From Paenibacillus_F chitinolyticus_A (GTDB lineage Bacteria > Bacillota > Bacilli > Paenibacillales > NBRC-103111), in contig NZ_CP173427.1 of assembly GCF_045038035.1 (NCBI RefSeq), forward strand, positions 5,766,001-5,830,000: a stretch of DNA of 64,000 nt. Direction: 5' to 3'. The notes beneath the pieces were generated by a model. That model did no database searches and had not been told where the DNA came from. It saw only the letters and a list, made by a program, of their open reading frames with translations. Numbering within the stretch: position 1 is the first letter of the stretch; each line of letters starts with the position of its first letter. Shown in pieces: positions 35,807 to 44,635 of the stretch. Position numbers and translations under genes: made by a program.

Positions 35807-37057
35807 TTAATATTCCAAGCCCGTGTAAAGCGGGAATTTGGAAGTAACTTCTTTGACGAGTCCGCGGGCTTGGTCGTGAACGGCGGAATCGGTCGGATTT
35901 TTAAGCGTAAGGGCGATAATCTTGGCGATTTGCTTCATGGCTTCCGTATCCATTCCACGGGAAGTCGCGGCAGGCGTACCGATACGGATACCGCTGGTTA
36001 CGAAAGGACTCGTCGGATCGAACGGAATCGCGTTCTTGTTGACGGTCACACCCACTTCGTCAAGAAGATGCTCGGCGTCTTTACCCGTGATGTTCAGGCT
36101 GCGCAGGTCGATCAAGACCAGGTGATTGTCCGTACCGCCGGAAACGAGGTTGATGCCTTCGGCCGTCAAACCTTCAGCCAGCGCTTTGGCATTATCAATA
36201 ACGTTCTTTCCGTATGTTTTGAAGTCGGCTTGCAGGGCTTCTCCCAGCGCAACGGCTTTAGCGGCGATGATGTGCATCAGAGGTCCGCCTTGGGAACCCG
36301 GGAATACGGCTTTGTCGATTGCGGCAGCCCATGGCTTGCGGCACAGAATCAAACCGCCGCGCGGTCCGCGAAGCGTTTTGTGAGTCGTTGTCGTGACAAA
36401 ATGGGCATGCGGAACCGGGTTCGGATGCAGACCTGCCGCAACAAGACCTGCGATGTGAGCCATGTCCACCATAAACAGAGCGCCCACTTCGTTCGCGATT
36501 TGGCCCAGCTTCTCGAAATCGATGATGCGCGGGTAAGCACTTGCTCCTGCAACGATCAGACGGGGTCTGTGTTTGAACGCGGCTTTGCGGACATCGTCGT
36601 AATCGATGCGGGAATCCTGTTCGCTAACGCCGTAAGCTACGAAATTATAGAGGATACCGGACGCGTTGACGGGGCTGCCGTGTGTCAAGTGTCCGCCATG
36701 CGCCAGGTTCATACCCAGGACTGTATCGCCCGGTTTCAGCGCGGCCAGATAAACGGCCATATTCGCTTGAGCGCCGGAGTGAGGCTGTACATTGGCATGC
36801 TCGGCCCCGAAAAGTTCCTTCGCACGGTCGCGCGCGATATCTTCGACGATATCCACGTACTCGCAGCCGCCGTAATAACGCTTGGACGGGTAGCCTTCCG
36901 CGTATTTGTTCGTCAGCACAGTGCCCATAGCTTCAAGAACCGCCTGGCTTACAAAGTTTTCGGAAGCGATCAGCTCGATTTTGTCGCGTTGACGTCCAAG
37001 CTCCAGGTTCATAGCCTCAACGATTTTCGGGTCCTGTTTACGCAAAAATTCTACCAT
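35807..37057 (-). CDS. glyA: Serine hydroxymethyltransferase
   Basis: A 416-residue PLP enzyme that converts serine and THF to glycine and 5,10-methylene-THF, the main one-carbon source for purines and thymidylate. The PLP-lysine motif VTTTTHKTLRGPRGG and N-terminal IELIASENFVS are present. The ATG follows GGGAGGTTGTTATAG. It lies in an operon whose leader carries a ZTP riboswitch, which explains its control by folate/purine status. Confidence 0.97.
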   Translation of the reverse strand: MVEFLRKQDPKIVEAMNLELGRQRDKIELIASENFVSQAVLEAMGTVLTNKYAEGYPSKRYYGGCEYVDIVEDIARDRAKELFGAEHANVQPHSGAQANMAVYLAALKPGDTVLGMNLAHGGHLTHGSPVNASGILYNFVAYGVSEQDSRIDYDDVRKAAFKHRPRLIVAGASAYPRIIDFEKLGQIANEVGALFMVDMAHIAGLVAAGLHPNPVPHAHFVTTTTHKTLRGPRGGLILCRKPWAAAIDKAVFPGSQGGPLMHIIAAKAVALGEALQADFKTYGKNVIDNAKALAEGLTAEGINLVSGGTDNHLVLIDLRSLNITGKDAEHLLDEVGVTVNKNAIPFDPTSPFVTSGIRIGTPAATSRGMDTEAMKQIAKIIALTLKNPTDSAVHDQARGLVKEVTSKFPLYTGLEY

Positions 37058-37160
37058 CTATAACAACCTCCCATGGATTTTAAAATCACAATCAGTGTTA
37101 CTTTTGTACGAGCCGGATAAGCCGAAAAAAAGATCCCCGCTTATCACGGCTCCAGGCGCT

Positions 37161-37820
37161 TTATTCGCAGGTTCCGCTGTCTGCCGCGCTTCCCGGACTT
37201 GTCCGGGCAGGAGCAGCAGCGCCGGCGAATACGGGAATGCCCGGGCTCTCCGGGACAGCCTCGTACACCGCCCGTTGTCCGCCGATCAACTTCGGACGCG
37301 TATACGCCATCGTCACGTGCGCCTCACCCACCCGTTTCACGGGCGGGCGCACAGGGACGGCCACCCGGCGGAGGTGCATGCCGATCAGCGTGTCGCCGAT
37401 GTCGATGCCCGCATGGGCGGCGATCTCTTCCACGACGCATGCGCGCTCCAGGTGCCGGTAAGCATGGGCGGCCATCGAGCCGCCCGCCTTGGGCACCGGC
37501 ACCACATTCACCGGCTCCAGCCGGGAGTCTTGCTCCAGCAGCGCTTCTTCGACGACAAGCGCGCGGTTTAAATGCTCGCAGCACTGGAAGGCGAGCCGCA
37601 GCCCGTGTTCTTCCGCCACCCGGACAGCGGCGGCGAAAATGCGCTCGGCCGCTTCCGGCGTACCGGACGTGCCGATTCTCTGGCCACGGACCTCACTCGT
37701 CGAGGTGCCGAAAACGACGATCTGGCCGCGCCTTAAGCCGCCAGCTTCAATCAGTGCCCGGAAATTGGCCTCGACCGCAGGCCCTATTCCGTCCAGCCAG
37801 GCTTTCTCACCGTCATTCAT
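37161..37820 (-). CDS. ywlG: TIGR01440 / UPF0340 family protein (YwlG-like)
   Basis: A 219-residue protein that matches the YwlG family (GQIVVFGTSTSEVRGQRIGT; HLNRALVVEE; GDTLIGMHLRRVAVPVRP). The family has a Rossmann-like alpha/beta fold and no demonstrated activity. Its place between rpiB and glyA is conserved in Bacillus. The GC content here is higher than that of its neighbours. Start ATG at 37820 has GATCGTAT before it, with GGAGGTGATCG as the RBS. Confidence 0.88.
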   Translation of the reverse strand: MNDGEKAWLDGIGPAVEANFRALIEAGGLRRGQIVVFGTSTSEVRGQRIGTSGTPEAAERIFAAAVRVAEEHGLRLAFQCCEHLNRALVVEEALLEQDSRLEPVNVVPVPKAGGSMAAHAYRHLERACVVEEIAAHAGIDIGDTLIGMHLRRVAVPVRPPVKRVGEAHVTMAYTRPKLIGGQRAVYEAVPESPGIPVFAGAAAPARTSPGSAADSGTCE

Positions 37821-37849
37821 ACGATCACCTCCATCTAAAATAGAGCTCC

Positions 37850-38308
37850 TTACGGATGAATCGTATTCTTCTCTTCCAGAAGCTTCACTTTGTTCAGGCG
37901 GTTCTCATGACGTTCGCCGTGCGAAAACTCGGTCTCAATCCAGATCTTGACGATTTCCTGCGCCACACCGGGTCCGATTACGCGTTCTCCCATAGCAAGC
38001 ACATTCGTGTCGTTGTGCTCCCGGGTTGCTTTCGCGGAGAACATATCGTGCACAAGCGCGCAGCGGATGCCCGGCATCTTGTTCGCGGCAATGGTCATGC
38101 CGATGCCTGTACCGCAAATCAGAATACCTTTGTCCGCCTGCCCGTTAAGCACCATATCGCAAACCGGCACGGCGTAGTCCGGATAGTCGACCGATTGTTC
38201 ACAGTTGCAGCCGACATCCTTCACTTCATGACCTAACGATTCCAGATAAGGAACGATAACATCTTTAAGCCGGTATCCGGCGTGATCGGCGCCAATTGCA
38301 ATTTTCAT
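37850..38308 (-). CDS. rpiB: Ribose-5-phosphate isomerase B
   Basis: A 152-residue enzyme that interconverts ribulose 5-phosphate and ribose 5-phosphate. The N-terminus MKIAIGADHAGYRLKD and the catalytic-loop CGTGIGMTIAANK are diagnostic. It supplies ribose 5-phosphate for PRPP and nucleotides. As the first gene behind a ZTP riboswitch it would respond to one-carbon/purine stress. The start follows GAGGAGGGC. Confidence 0.95.
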   Translation of the reverse strand: MKIAIGADHAGYRLKDVIVPYLESLGHEVKDVGCNCEQSVDYPDYAVPVCDMVLNGQADKGILICGTGIGMTIAANKMPGIRCALVHDMFSAKATREHNDTNVLAMGERVIGPGVAQEIVKIWIETEFSHGERHENRLNKVKLLEEKNTIHP

Positions 38309-38435
38309 TGAAAAGCCCTCCTCGGGGTGGGAATAAACTGCGTTTGGCTCTATTATAACCCAAACCGATCAGCCGGAGAAAAAAACCGGCAAATTCCGAC
38401 TTTACCTGCGCCTGCTGCAATCGTTAAGAGACAAT

Positions 38436-38482
38436 GAAAAAAAGAGCATGACACGCGTGTGAATACGCATGTACTGCTCTTT
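38436..38482 (-). terminator. Riboswitch-controlled terminator
   Basis: A long near-perfect stem (AGAGCAGTACATGCGT against ACGCGTGTCATGCTCT) with a 4-base loop is followed by TTTTTTT. It starts two bases after the end of the ZTP aptamer, as expected for the expression platform. Confidence 0.85.
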
Positions 38483-38560
38483 TGCCCAGGCGACCGGCCG
38501 TATATCCCGATGCTCCACTGTGGTTACACCCACTCGTCGCCAGTTACACCGGGTCTTCTT
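38483..38560 (-). promoter_or_regulatory. ZTP (pfl) riboswitch upstream of rpiB-ywlG-glyA
   Basis: The minus-strand RNA shows the ZTP aptamer layout. P1 is CCCGGUGU paired with GCAUCGGG (all 8 positions pair, with GU). Inside it are ACUGGCG, a P2 hairpin GUGG-CCAC and the conserved GUGGAGC. The 3' domain ends CGCCUGGGCA, whose UCGCC can form the pseudoknot with GGCGA. ZTP/ZMP accumulates when 10-formyl-THF is short, and binding favours antitermination of folate genes. The downstream glyA gene fits. Identified by eye from the consensus, not by a covariance search. Confidence 0.9.
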
Positions 38561-38570
38561 TTATGCCCCT

Positions 38571-38599
38571 ATCTTACCGTATTCCCGCCAAACTGTAAA
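38571..38599 (-). promoter_or_regulatory. SigA-type promoter of the riboswitch-rpiB-ywlG-glyA operon
   Basis: On the minus strand TTTACA (38599-38594) and TAAGAT (38576-38571) are 17 bases apart. Predicted transcription starts a few bases before the riboswitch aptamer. Confidence 0.7.
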
Positions 38600-38659
38600 G
38601 CCGCTATAAAATGAAGTTTTTGTTAGGCCGGGCAGAAAGATACTGCGACCGTTTGACGC

Positions 38660-39241
38660 TTATCGGCTTTCCTTTAGCTTCTGAACCAGTTTAACGAGCG
38701 CTTCTTCGATTTCTTCCGCCGTACGGCGGTAAAGCTCCAACGAACCGCCGTACGGATCGGAAATATCGTAATCCGGGAGTTGTTTTTCCAAGTGGATAAG
38801 CCGCGTCCGCTCTTCTATAGTGATTTCTTCGGAAAGGGCACGCTTAACCTGCACTTCGGCAATCAGCTTCTCCCATTCCGCGGCAGCCGTGACAACCTCG
38901 GGGTCGTCTTCAACAAATTCTTTAAGTGTATGTGTTTTATCCGCCGCCTGCGGGAACCGCTGAATAACGGCGCGTTTATGATCTTGTGTCATCGTTAAGA
39001 TGAGACCGGCCCAATCCACGTCTGCGGATCTGAGAAGACTGGAACTGATGGAAGCTTCACAGCCTTTTTCACGCAAAACGGAGGAAGATTGCCGGGAAAT
39101 CGGACTGCCGTCGGAAGCAAAAACCCCTGCAGAACGGATATGGACTTCCAGGTTATCCTGCTGGGCCATGTGGCGCAGAATCCCTTCAGCCAGCGGGCTG
39201 CGGCATGTATTTCCGGTACAGACAAAAAGGATCTGTTTCAT
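38660..39241 (-). CDS. ywlE: Protein-arginine phosphatase YwlE (low-molecular-weight phosphatase family)
   Basis: A 193-residue phosphatase with the P-loop VCTGNTCRS (nucleophile Cys8, Arg14). Thr12 in the loop matches the Thr that gives YwlE specificity for phosphoarginine instead of phosphotyrosine. The general-acid loop DPYGGS is near the C-terminus. YwlE reverses McsB arginine phosphorylation in the stress response. It is about 40 residues longer than Bacillus YwlE, because of an insert around residues 105-145. Synteny near ywlC, ywlD and rpiB is as in Bacillus. Confidence 0.9.
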   Translation of the reverse strand: MKQILFVCTGNTCRSPLAEGILRHMAQQDNLEVHIRSAGVFASDGSPISRQSSSVLREKGCEASISSSLLRSADVDWAGLILTMTQDHKRAVIQRFPQAADKTHTLKEFVEDDPEVVTAAAEWEKLIAEVQVKRALSEEITIEERTRLIHLEKQLPDYDISDPYGGSLELYRRTAEEIEEALVKLVQKLKESR

Positions 39242-39326
39242 ATTTCGTCTACCTCCTTACAGAGTATTCCAACGGATTATTCCGCTCTCTATATATTGTA
39301 CCGTTTTTTTTGAAATCAGGAACACT

Positions 39327-39899
39327 TTACAGCAGAAATTTCAGACCGAACAGCAGCAAAATCAAACCGCCCAGCGCTTCTCCGTATTCACCGATCCAGC
39401 TTCCCACATGACGCCCGAGCATAAGCCCCAGAATCGACATGCCTCCGCCCAACAATCCGAAAAGCAGCACCGTCAAAACCACATCCGTTGCGAAAATCCC
39501 CAGCGAAACGCCGACAGAAAAGGAATCCACGCTCACGCTTAACGCAAACAGGACCATTCCCCAGAAGGTGCGATGATCGAATGCATTGGAATCTTCTCCC
39601 CGGAACGAGCTGTAGATCATATGGGATCCTAACAAAATGAGCAGACCGCCCCCGGCCGCCACGGCAACTTGTCCGAGTAAAGAGCCGAGATAATGTCCCG
39701 CATACATGCCGAGCAGCGGCATGAGGATATGAAAGAGACCGATCACGATGCTGATTTTAAGAATATGCAGCAGGCGTATACCTCTCATTCCGATTCCAAT
39801 CCCTAAAGAAAACGCGTCAAAACCAAGCGCAATGGCCATGATGAAGATCGTCACCAGTTGGCCCCATACGAAAGGTGACACGCCCGCCAGTGCCGCCAT
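39327..39899 (-). CDS. mntP: Manganese efflux pump MntP family (YwlD-like)
   Basis: A 190-residue membrane protein with six helices in two repeats. The transport-site acidic motifs are ALGFDAFSLGIGIGM (repeat 1) and ALSVSVDSFSVGVSLGIF (repeat 2). MntP exports Mn(II). The ATG at 39899 has GGGGG eight bases upstream; an ATG at 39905 is the alternative. No yybP-ykoY Mn riboswitch could be seen in the 200 bases upstream. It lies at the position of Bacillus ywlD. Confidence 0.85.
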   Translation of the reverse strand: MAALAGVSPFVWGQLVTIFIMAIALGFDAFSLGIGIGMRGIRLLHILKISIVIGLFHILMPLLGMYAGHYLGSLLGQVAVAAGGGLLILLGSHMIYSSFRGEDSNAFDHRTFWGMVLFALSVSVDSFSVGVSLGIFATDVVLTVLLFGLLGGGMSILGLMLGRHVGSWIGEYGEALGGLILLLFGLKFLL

Positions 39900-40113
39900 T
39901 GGCATTTCCCCCTGTCCACTTTTTCTCTCTCAAGATATGCGGACATACCGGGAAACATGCTATGGACTTGTACCTGTCCGCATTTCCGGTACAGGCGGCT
40001 GCTTTTCGGAACGGAAAAGAATAAAGACGTTCCGGGGGATCTGCAACTGCCCGAAGCTTAGCCGCTGACGGCAGTTACCTTATACGAGCCGGAGAGCTTA
40101 AGAGGTTGTATGT

Positions 40114-41199
40114 TTAAACCCGGACGACTTCCTGACCCGCCGCTTTCAGCAGACGGTTCATGACGGCACGGCCTATCCCCGTATCCGGGCAGCCTTCCGC
40201 GAGAATATACGTCGCTCCCTCGCGGTCGAACTGCCGGAGCGCGGCATACAGCCCGCGCGCGATCGTCTCCGGCTCGGCCAGACGGCCGGAGGAGATTACG
40301 GCGTCCGCGTGATGCAGACCGCGGCGCTCGTCATAGGTGAGCACGCCCGTGCGCTCACCGCGGGCCTTGGCGGCGTCCAGGTCACGCCGCATCCACTCGG
40401 CGACGGCCTCCGGATCGTCGCCCAGCACCACGCGCATGCTCCCCTTCGGGGCGTAATGCGCGTACTTCATGCCGGGAGCCCGCGGCGTCCCGGCCGGTTC
40501 CCCGGTGCGCACGGGCTCGCGCACCGGCACGTCCGGCAGCGCCTCACGCAGCTGCTCGGCCGTCACCCCGCCGGGGCGGAGGATATAGACCGCCCCGGAC
40601 GCCCACTCCACGACGGTCGACTCTACGCCGACGCCCGTCGGGCCCCCGTCGACGATGCCGCCGATTCGTCCGCCGAGATCATCGGCGACGTGTTCCGCCA
40701 TCGTCGGGCTGGGACGCCCCGAGCTGTTCGCGCTCGGGGCAGCAACCGGGCAGCCTGCGGCGCGCAGCAGCGCCAAGGCGACGGGATGGTCGGGGATGCG
40801 GACCCCGACGGTCGACAGCCCCGCCGTGACCAGCGGAGAAACCGCGCCCGCGCGGACCGGCACGATGACCGTCAGGGGCCCGGGCCAGAAGGCATCCATG
40901 AGCCTGCGCAGGGGCTCGGCCGGCGTTCCCTCCGCGAACGTATCCATTTGGGAACGGTCCGCGATGTGGACGATCAGCGGGTTGTCCGACGGACGGCCCT
41001 TGGCCCGGTAGATGCCTTCGACCGCAGCGGAATTCGTCGCATCGGCTCCTAAGCCGTATACCGTTTCGGTCGGAAACGCCACGGTCTCTCCTTGGACGAG
41101 AAGTCCGGCAGCTTCGGCAATCGCTTTATCCGCCGTTTCTCTTGTTCCCATTTCCGTTCCGGCTTCATCGTGAATCTGCCATAGTTTAGTCGTTGTCAA
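40114..41199 (-). CDS. ywlC: L-threonylcarbamoyladenylate synthase (YwlC/Sua5 type)
   Basis: A 361-residue cytoplasmic enzyme that forms threonylcarbamoyl-AMP from Thr, bicarbonate and ATP, the first step of tRNA t6A37 synthesis. The N-terminal YrdC domain has VAFPTETVYGLGADA and the C-terminal Sua5 domain has PGMKYAHYAPKG. The two-domain form is usual for Bacillales. This gene is unusually GC-rich compared with its neighbours. The ATG lies 29 bases after the spoIIR stop reading in the other direction and follows GGGTGAACAGC. Confidence 0.95.
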   Translation of the reverse strand: MTTTKLWQIHDEAGTEMGTRETADKAIAEAAGLLVQGETVAFPTETVYGLGADATNSAAVEGIYRAKGRPSDNPLIVHIADRSQMDTFAEGTPAEPLRRLMDAFWPGPLTVIVPVRAGAVSPLVTAGLSTVGVRIPDHPVALALLRAAGCPVAAPSANSSGRPSPTMAEHVADDLGGRIGGIVDGGPTGVGVESTVVEWASGAVYILRPGGVTAEQLREALPDVPVREPVRTGEPAGTPRAPGMKYAHYAPKGSMRVVLGDDPEAVAEWMRRDLDAAKARGERTGVLTYDERRGLHHADAVISSGRLAEPETIARGLYAALRQFDREGATYILAEGCPDTGIGRAVMNRLLKAAGQEVVRV

Positions 41200-41228
41200 T
41201 GCTGTTCACCCTTACTGGTTTCCGAAAT

Positions 41229-41939
41229 TTATCTGAACAAATTCAGGAAGAATCCGATGATACCTTGAAGCAGTTCCCACAGAAAAAATTTCACTTCCGT
41301 ATCTCCGCCGGCAGCTGCCGCCGCCGCAGAGCCTTCGGCGGGAGCGTCGGCCGTTTTTTTCTGCACGCCAGCGGTTTTGGCTTCACCGGGTCCTTCCCCG
41401 CCGTCTTCAGCAGGAGCCGCCTGAGCCACCGCTTCGCCCGACACGCCGTCTACAAAACAAAGAGGAGGAAAAAGCACGCACCACCAGTTCTGGCCCTTCC
41501 CTTCGCCCAGAGATACACGAAGAGCTTCATAATCTCCGGCCGGATAAACGCGGCTGCCGTACATTTTGGTCGGGAACGGTACCTGCCCGAGCTCCACCGT
41601 GTAAGGAAGTCCTCCCAGACCGCGGGATGTCAGTGTATCGCGGACGACTTTTTCCAGAACCGGAAGGTTTTTCTTCACGATTTGCCTCGCTTCGTCAATA
41701 GAATGCGGTCCGGTGACCCACTCGTTCATCTGAGCGACAATGGCGTCCCGCACCAGCCGCTTGATGGCCTGGTCCTCCGGCTTATCGGAGTTCGCCAGTA
41801 TACGAAGACGGATCGACTGGTCCGGAATAGCTCCTTCCGCCAGAGCTGCATTCGAGCGTGTACCTTCCCAGCTCATCATCATGATGGCAAGAGCGAAAAA
41901 CGTATAAAACAAGTGCTTGTATGATTTACGGATGACCAT
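41229..41939 (-). CDS. spoIIR: Stage II sporulation protein R
   Basis: A 236-residue secreted signalling protein made in the forespore, which triggers SpoIIGA processing of pro-SigE in the mother cell. It has a signal/anchor helix at 8-24 and the family core RLRILANSDKPEDQAIKRLVRDAI. A variable Glu/Ala-rich linker follows, and a C-terminal hydrophobic tail (FFLWELLQGIIGFFLNLF). The ATG at 41939 has GGGAGGG upstream; a frame to 42032 lacks support. The prfA-prmC-spoIIR order is as in Bacillus. Confidence 0.93.
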   Translation of the reverse strand: MVIRKSYKHLFYTFFALAIMMMSWEGTRSNAALAEGAIPDQSIRLRILANSDKPEDQAIKRLVRDAIVAQMNEWVTGPHSIDEARQIVKKNLPVLEKVVRDTLTSRGLGGLPYTVELGQVPFPTKMYGSRVYPAGDYEALRVSLGEGKGQNWWCVLFPPLCFVDGVSGEAVAQAAPAEDGGEGPGEAKTAGVQKKTADAPAEGSAAAAAAGGDTEVKFFLWELLQGIIGFFLNLFR

Positions 41940-42612
41940 AATAATTCCCTCCCGTTTCCCGGAAAAACAGCGCCAGCTTCGAAGCCGTTCTCTGTTTCTT
42001 CCTCTGTAACGGTTAGTATGGTCAAAAGGCAATTCTTTTAAACTAGCAATCTATGATTTTTTCACGTGGAACAATTTCCGGGTGTGAAACATATAAACCT
42101 TTTGGAAAAGAACCGTCAATCGCAGCAACCTTTTCGAAGCGCAGGACATTGTTATAGTGGGCGTGTCTGGCCTGGCGAACGTGCCGATAGATCATAAAAA
42201 AATTGATCCTCGCTAGATACGAGGTTTATAGATTTCCCGTTAAGGGAAGGGTAATAACAAAGCCTTCATCGTCTTTTTGTTACGAAAAGCTATTCTTTCG
42301 TTATAGCTCTGTCAAAAATGGGTTCGCCATCCTTTACCCGCGTTGCGCTCAGTCGGTTTCCTAAGCTATGGGATTGCTCGCAGTCTTACGCTATTTGCGG
42401 ACGACGATACGGGTTATCGACCAGACTAGCGTTTGCCGATACAAGACGCGGCCCAAAGTCCTTTGTTAACCCGGACAGTCATGAAATCGAGATCAGCTCT
42501 CTGAATATCTCCGACAAGACGTGGTCGTCTATGACTTTGGGCTTTGCCGTTCCGATCAAGGATATCCAGCCTGTGACCGGTCTCTGACTGCTTTGTGCGG
42601 GTCCTCTCACAG
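41940..42612. other. 670-base gene-free stretch between spoIIR and prmC
   Basis: I see no convincing gene here. The only open frames (plus strand 42318-42587, minus strand 42479-42694) lack an RBS and show no family motif. The right half is rich in inverted repeats: GCCCAAAGTC at 42451-42460 against GACTTTGGGC at 42533-42542, AGACG-TGGT-CGTCT at 42517-42530, and CTGACTG at 42584-42590 against CAGTCAG at 42610-42616. A structured RNA or a decayed repeat element is possible. Confidence 0.5.
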
Positions 42613-43515
42613 TCAGGCTTCTGAGGGGTCCTGTATCGCTATGACATGCCGGTCGATCCCAGCCAGATCCTTCACGAAGCGGATCTCGCTCCACTCCCCC
42701 GCTGCGCGCAGCAGGTCCGCAACCGCCTCCGCCTGATGGATGCCGACTTCCAGCCCGACCAGCCTCGGCTGCTTCGGCAGCAGCGGAATCTGTCCGGCCA
42801 GCCGCCGGTACAGATCCAACCCGTCCTCGCCTCCGAACAGCGCGAGATGCGGCTCATAGTCGCGCACCTCCGGCTGCAGCGACGGAGAGTCCCCCGCCGG
42901 AATGTACGGCGGGTTCGAAACCAAGATGTCGACGGGCAACCCCCGTTCGACGCAGGGCAGGAGCAGATCGCCCTCGTAGAAGGCGATCCGCTCCCCTACG
43001 CCGCATCGTCCGGCGTTGCCCTTAGCGACCTCCAGCGCCTCCGGCGAGAGGTCGCAAGCCGCCGCACGCCAATCGGGGCGCGCGTGCAGCAGGCTCACCG
43101 GGATAGCTCCGCTCCCGGTGCCGATATCCGCAAGGAGCGGAGCGCCTTGCGGGAACAAGCGCGAGCCCTCGCGGAGGATTTCCTCCACGAGGAGCTCGGT
43201 TTCGGGCCGCGGGATCAAGACCGCGTCCGTGACCCGGAGCGTCAGGCCGTAGAACTCCTGCTCGCCGGTAATGTACTGCACCGGCTCCCCCGCGGCCTTA
43301 CGCTCCACGACCTCGCCCCACTGCTCCGCATGCGCAGCGGGAAAAGGCTCTTCCATCCGGAAGAAGAACTCCGTCCGGCTAAGACCCAGCACGTGCTGAA
43401 GCAGAATCTCCGCACAGATAGGCGCGTCCTGGATTTGCCGCTCCTTGAAAAAAGAAGAAGCCTGGGTATAGGCTTCTCGGATTGACATGCCGGCTTGATA
43501 AATAAGCCTGTTCAT
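42613..43515 (-). CDS. prmC: Peptide chain release factor N5-glutamine methyltransferase PrmC
   Basis: A 300-residue SAM-dependent enzyme that methylates the Gln of the GGQ motif in release factors. The catalytic NPPY motif (ILVSNPPYIPAG) and SAM loop LADIGTGSGAIPVSLL are present. The ATG at 43515 (MNRLIYQAGMSI) has GGGGAG 13 bases upstream; a frame to 43542 overlaps prfA more. It starts 8 bases after prfA, its substrate's gene, in the usual prfA-prmC pairing. Confidence 0.94.
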   Translation of the reverse strand: MNRLIYQAGMSIREAYTQASSFFKERQIQDAPICAEILLQHVLGLSRTEFFFRMEEPFPAAHAEQWGEVVERKAAGEPVQYITGEQEFYGLTLRVTDAVLIPRPETELLVEEILREGSRLFPQGAPLLADIGTGSGAIPVSLLHARPDWRAAACDLSPEALEVAKGNAGRCGVGERIAFYEGDLLLPCVERGLPVDILVSNPPYIPAGDSPSLQPEVRDYEPHLALFGGEDGLDLYRRLAGQIPLLPKQPRLVGLEVGIHQAEAVADLLRAAGEWSEIRFVKDLAGIDRHVIAIQDPSEA

Positions 43516-43522
43516 GATGGTT

Positions 43523-44593
43523 TTATTGCTCCCCTTTTTCAAGAAGCTCGGCTTGCGCCGTCATAGTCAGAGCATTGACGATTTCGTCCATATCTCCGTT
43601 CAAGATGGTATCCAGCTTGTGAAGCGTAAGACCGATGCGGTGGTCCGTTACGCGGCTTTGCGGGAAGTTGTAGGTCCGGATGCGTTCGCTTCGGTCACCG
43701 GTACCGACCTTGCTTTTACGCTCGCCGGCGTACTTCGCTTCTTCTTCCTGACGTTTAACATCGTAAATGCGCGCGCGCAGAACCTGCAGCGCTTTCGCCT
43801 TGTTATCGTTCTGGGACTTCCCGTCTTGGCAGGTCGCCATAATGCCTGTCGGCACGTGGAGAACCCGGACCGCGGACTTCGTCGTATTAACGGACTGGCC
43901 GCCCGCTCCGCTGGAGCAGAACGTATCAACCCGAATATCGCTGTCCTTGATCTCGATATCGATCTCTTCCATTTCTGGCATTACGCCGACCGTGGAAGTG
44001 GATGTATGAATACGGCCGCCCGATTCCGTAACGGGAATCCGCTGAACGCGGTGCGCGCCGCTTTCGTATTTCATTTTGCTGTATGCGCCCTTGCCGTTAA
44101 TCATGAAAATAATCTCTTTAAATCCGCCAAGGTCGTTCAGGTTCGCTTCCAGCACTTCGGTTTTCCAGCCTTGGGCGTCTGCGTACTTGGAGTACATGCG
44201 GTACAGATCTCCGGCAAACAGGGCTGCCTCATCACCGCCGGCCGCGCCGCGGATTTCCACGATCACGTTCTTGTCATCGTTAGGATCCTTAGGCAGCATG
44301 AGCACCGTCAGACGCTCTTCCAGCTCGTCTTTGCGCCCGGACAGTTCCTCGATCTCCATTTTCACGAGGTCCCGCATTTCGTCATCAAGCTTCTCAGCCT
44401 GCATCGCTTTCGCCGCATCCAGCTGTTCCAGCACGTCTTTGTATTCCACATAAGCATCGTAGGCTTCTTGTAGGTCGGATTGTTCTTTTGAGAATTCCCG
44501 GAGCTTCTTCGTGTCGCTCGTTACATCCGGGTCACAGAGCAGCTCGCTCAGTTTCTCATAGCGATCCGCCAGAGCCTGCAAACGATCCAGCAT
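43523..44593 (-). CDS. prfA: Peptide chain release factor 1
   Basis: A 356-residue release factor that reads UAA and UAG. The GGQ motif (SSGAGGQSVNTT) and the PxT-type anticodon loop region are intact. The ATG at 44593 (MLDRLQALADRYEKL) follows AAGGAG, 8 bases upstream; the frame to 44602 adds three residues without support. Next gene is prmC. Confidence 0.97.
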   Translation of the reverse strand: MLDRLQALADRYEKLSELLCDPDVTSDTKKLREFSKEQSDLQEAYDAYVEYKDVLEQLDAAKAMQAEKLDDEMRDLVKMEIEELSGRKDELEERLTVLMLPKDPNDDKNVIVEIRGAAGGDEAALFAGDLYRMYSKYADAQGWKTEVLEANLNDLGGFKEIIFMINGKGAYSKMKYESGAHRVQRIPVTESGGRIHTSTSTVGVMPEMEEIDIEIKDSDIRVDTFCSSGAGGQSVNTTKSAVRVLHVPTGIMATCQDGKSQNDNKAKALQVLRARIYDVKRQEEEAKYAGERKSKVGTGDRSERIRTYNFPQSRVTDHRIGLTLHKLDTILNGDMDEIVNALTMTAQAELLEKGEQ

Positions 44594-44635
44594 TTGGACC
44601 ACTCCTTACCATAATGTCAAAATAATCAGGCCTTG

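Noticed and set aside
35870..37063. A 397-codon open frame antisense to glyA
   Set aside because: Shadow of glyA; no RBS, no recognisable motif.
39900..40113. A yybP-ykoY manganese riboswitch before mntP
   Set aside because: None of the conserved internal-loop sequences of that aptamer are present, although a GC-rich hairpin is.
42318..42587. An 89-codon open frame on the plus strand between spoIIR and prmC
   Set aside because: No RBS, no neighbour on that strand, no family resemblance; overlaps inverted repeats better explained as non-coding structure.
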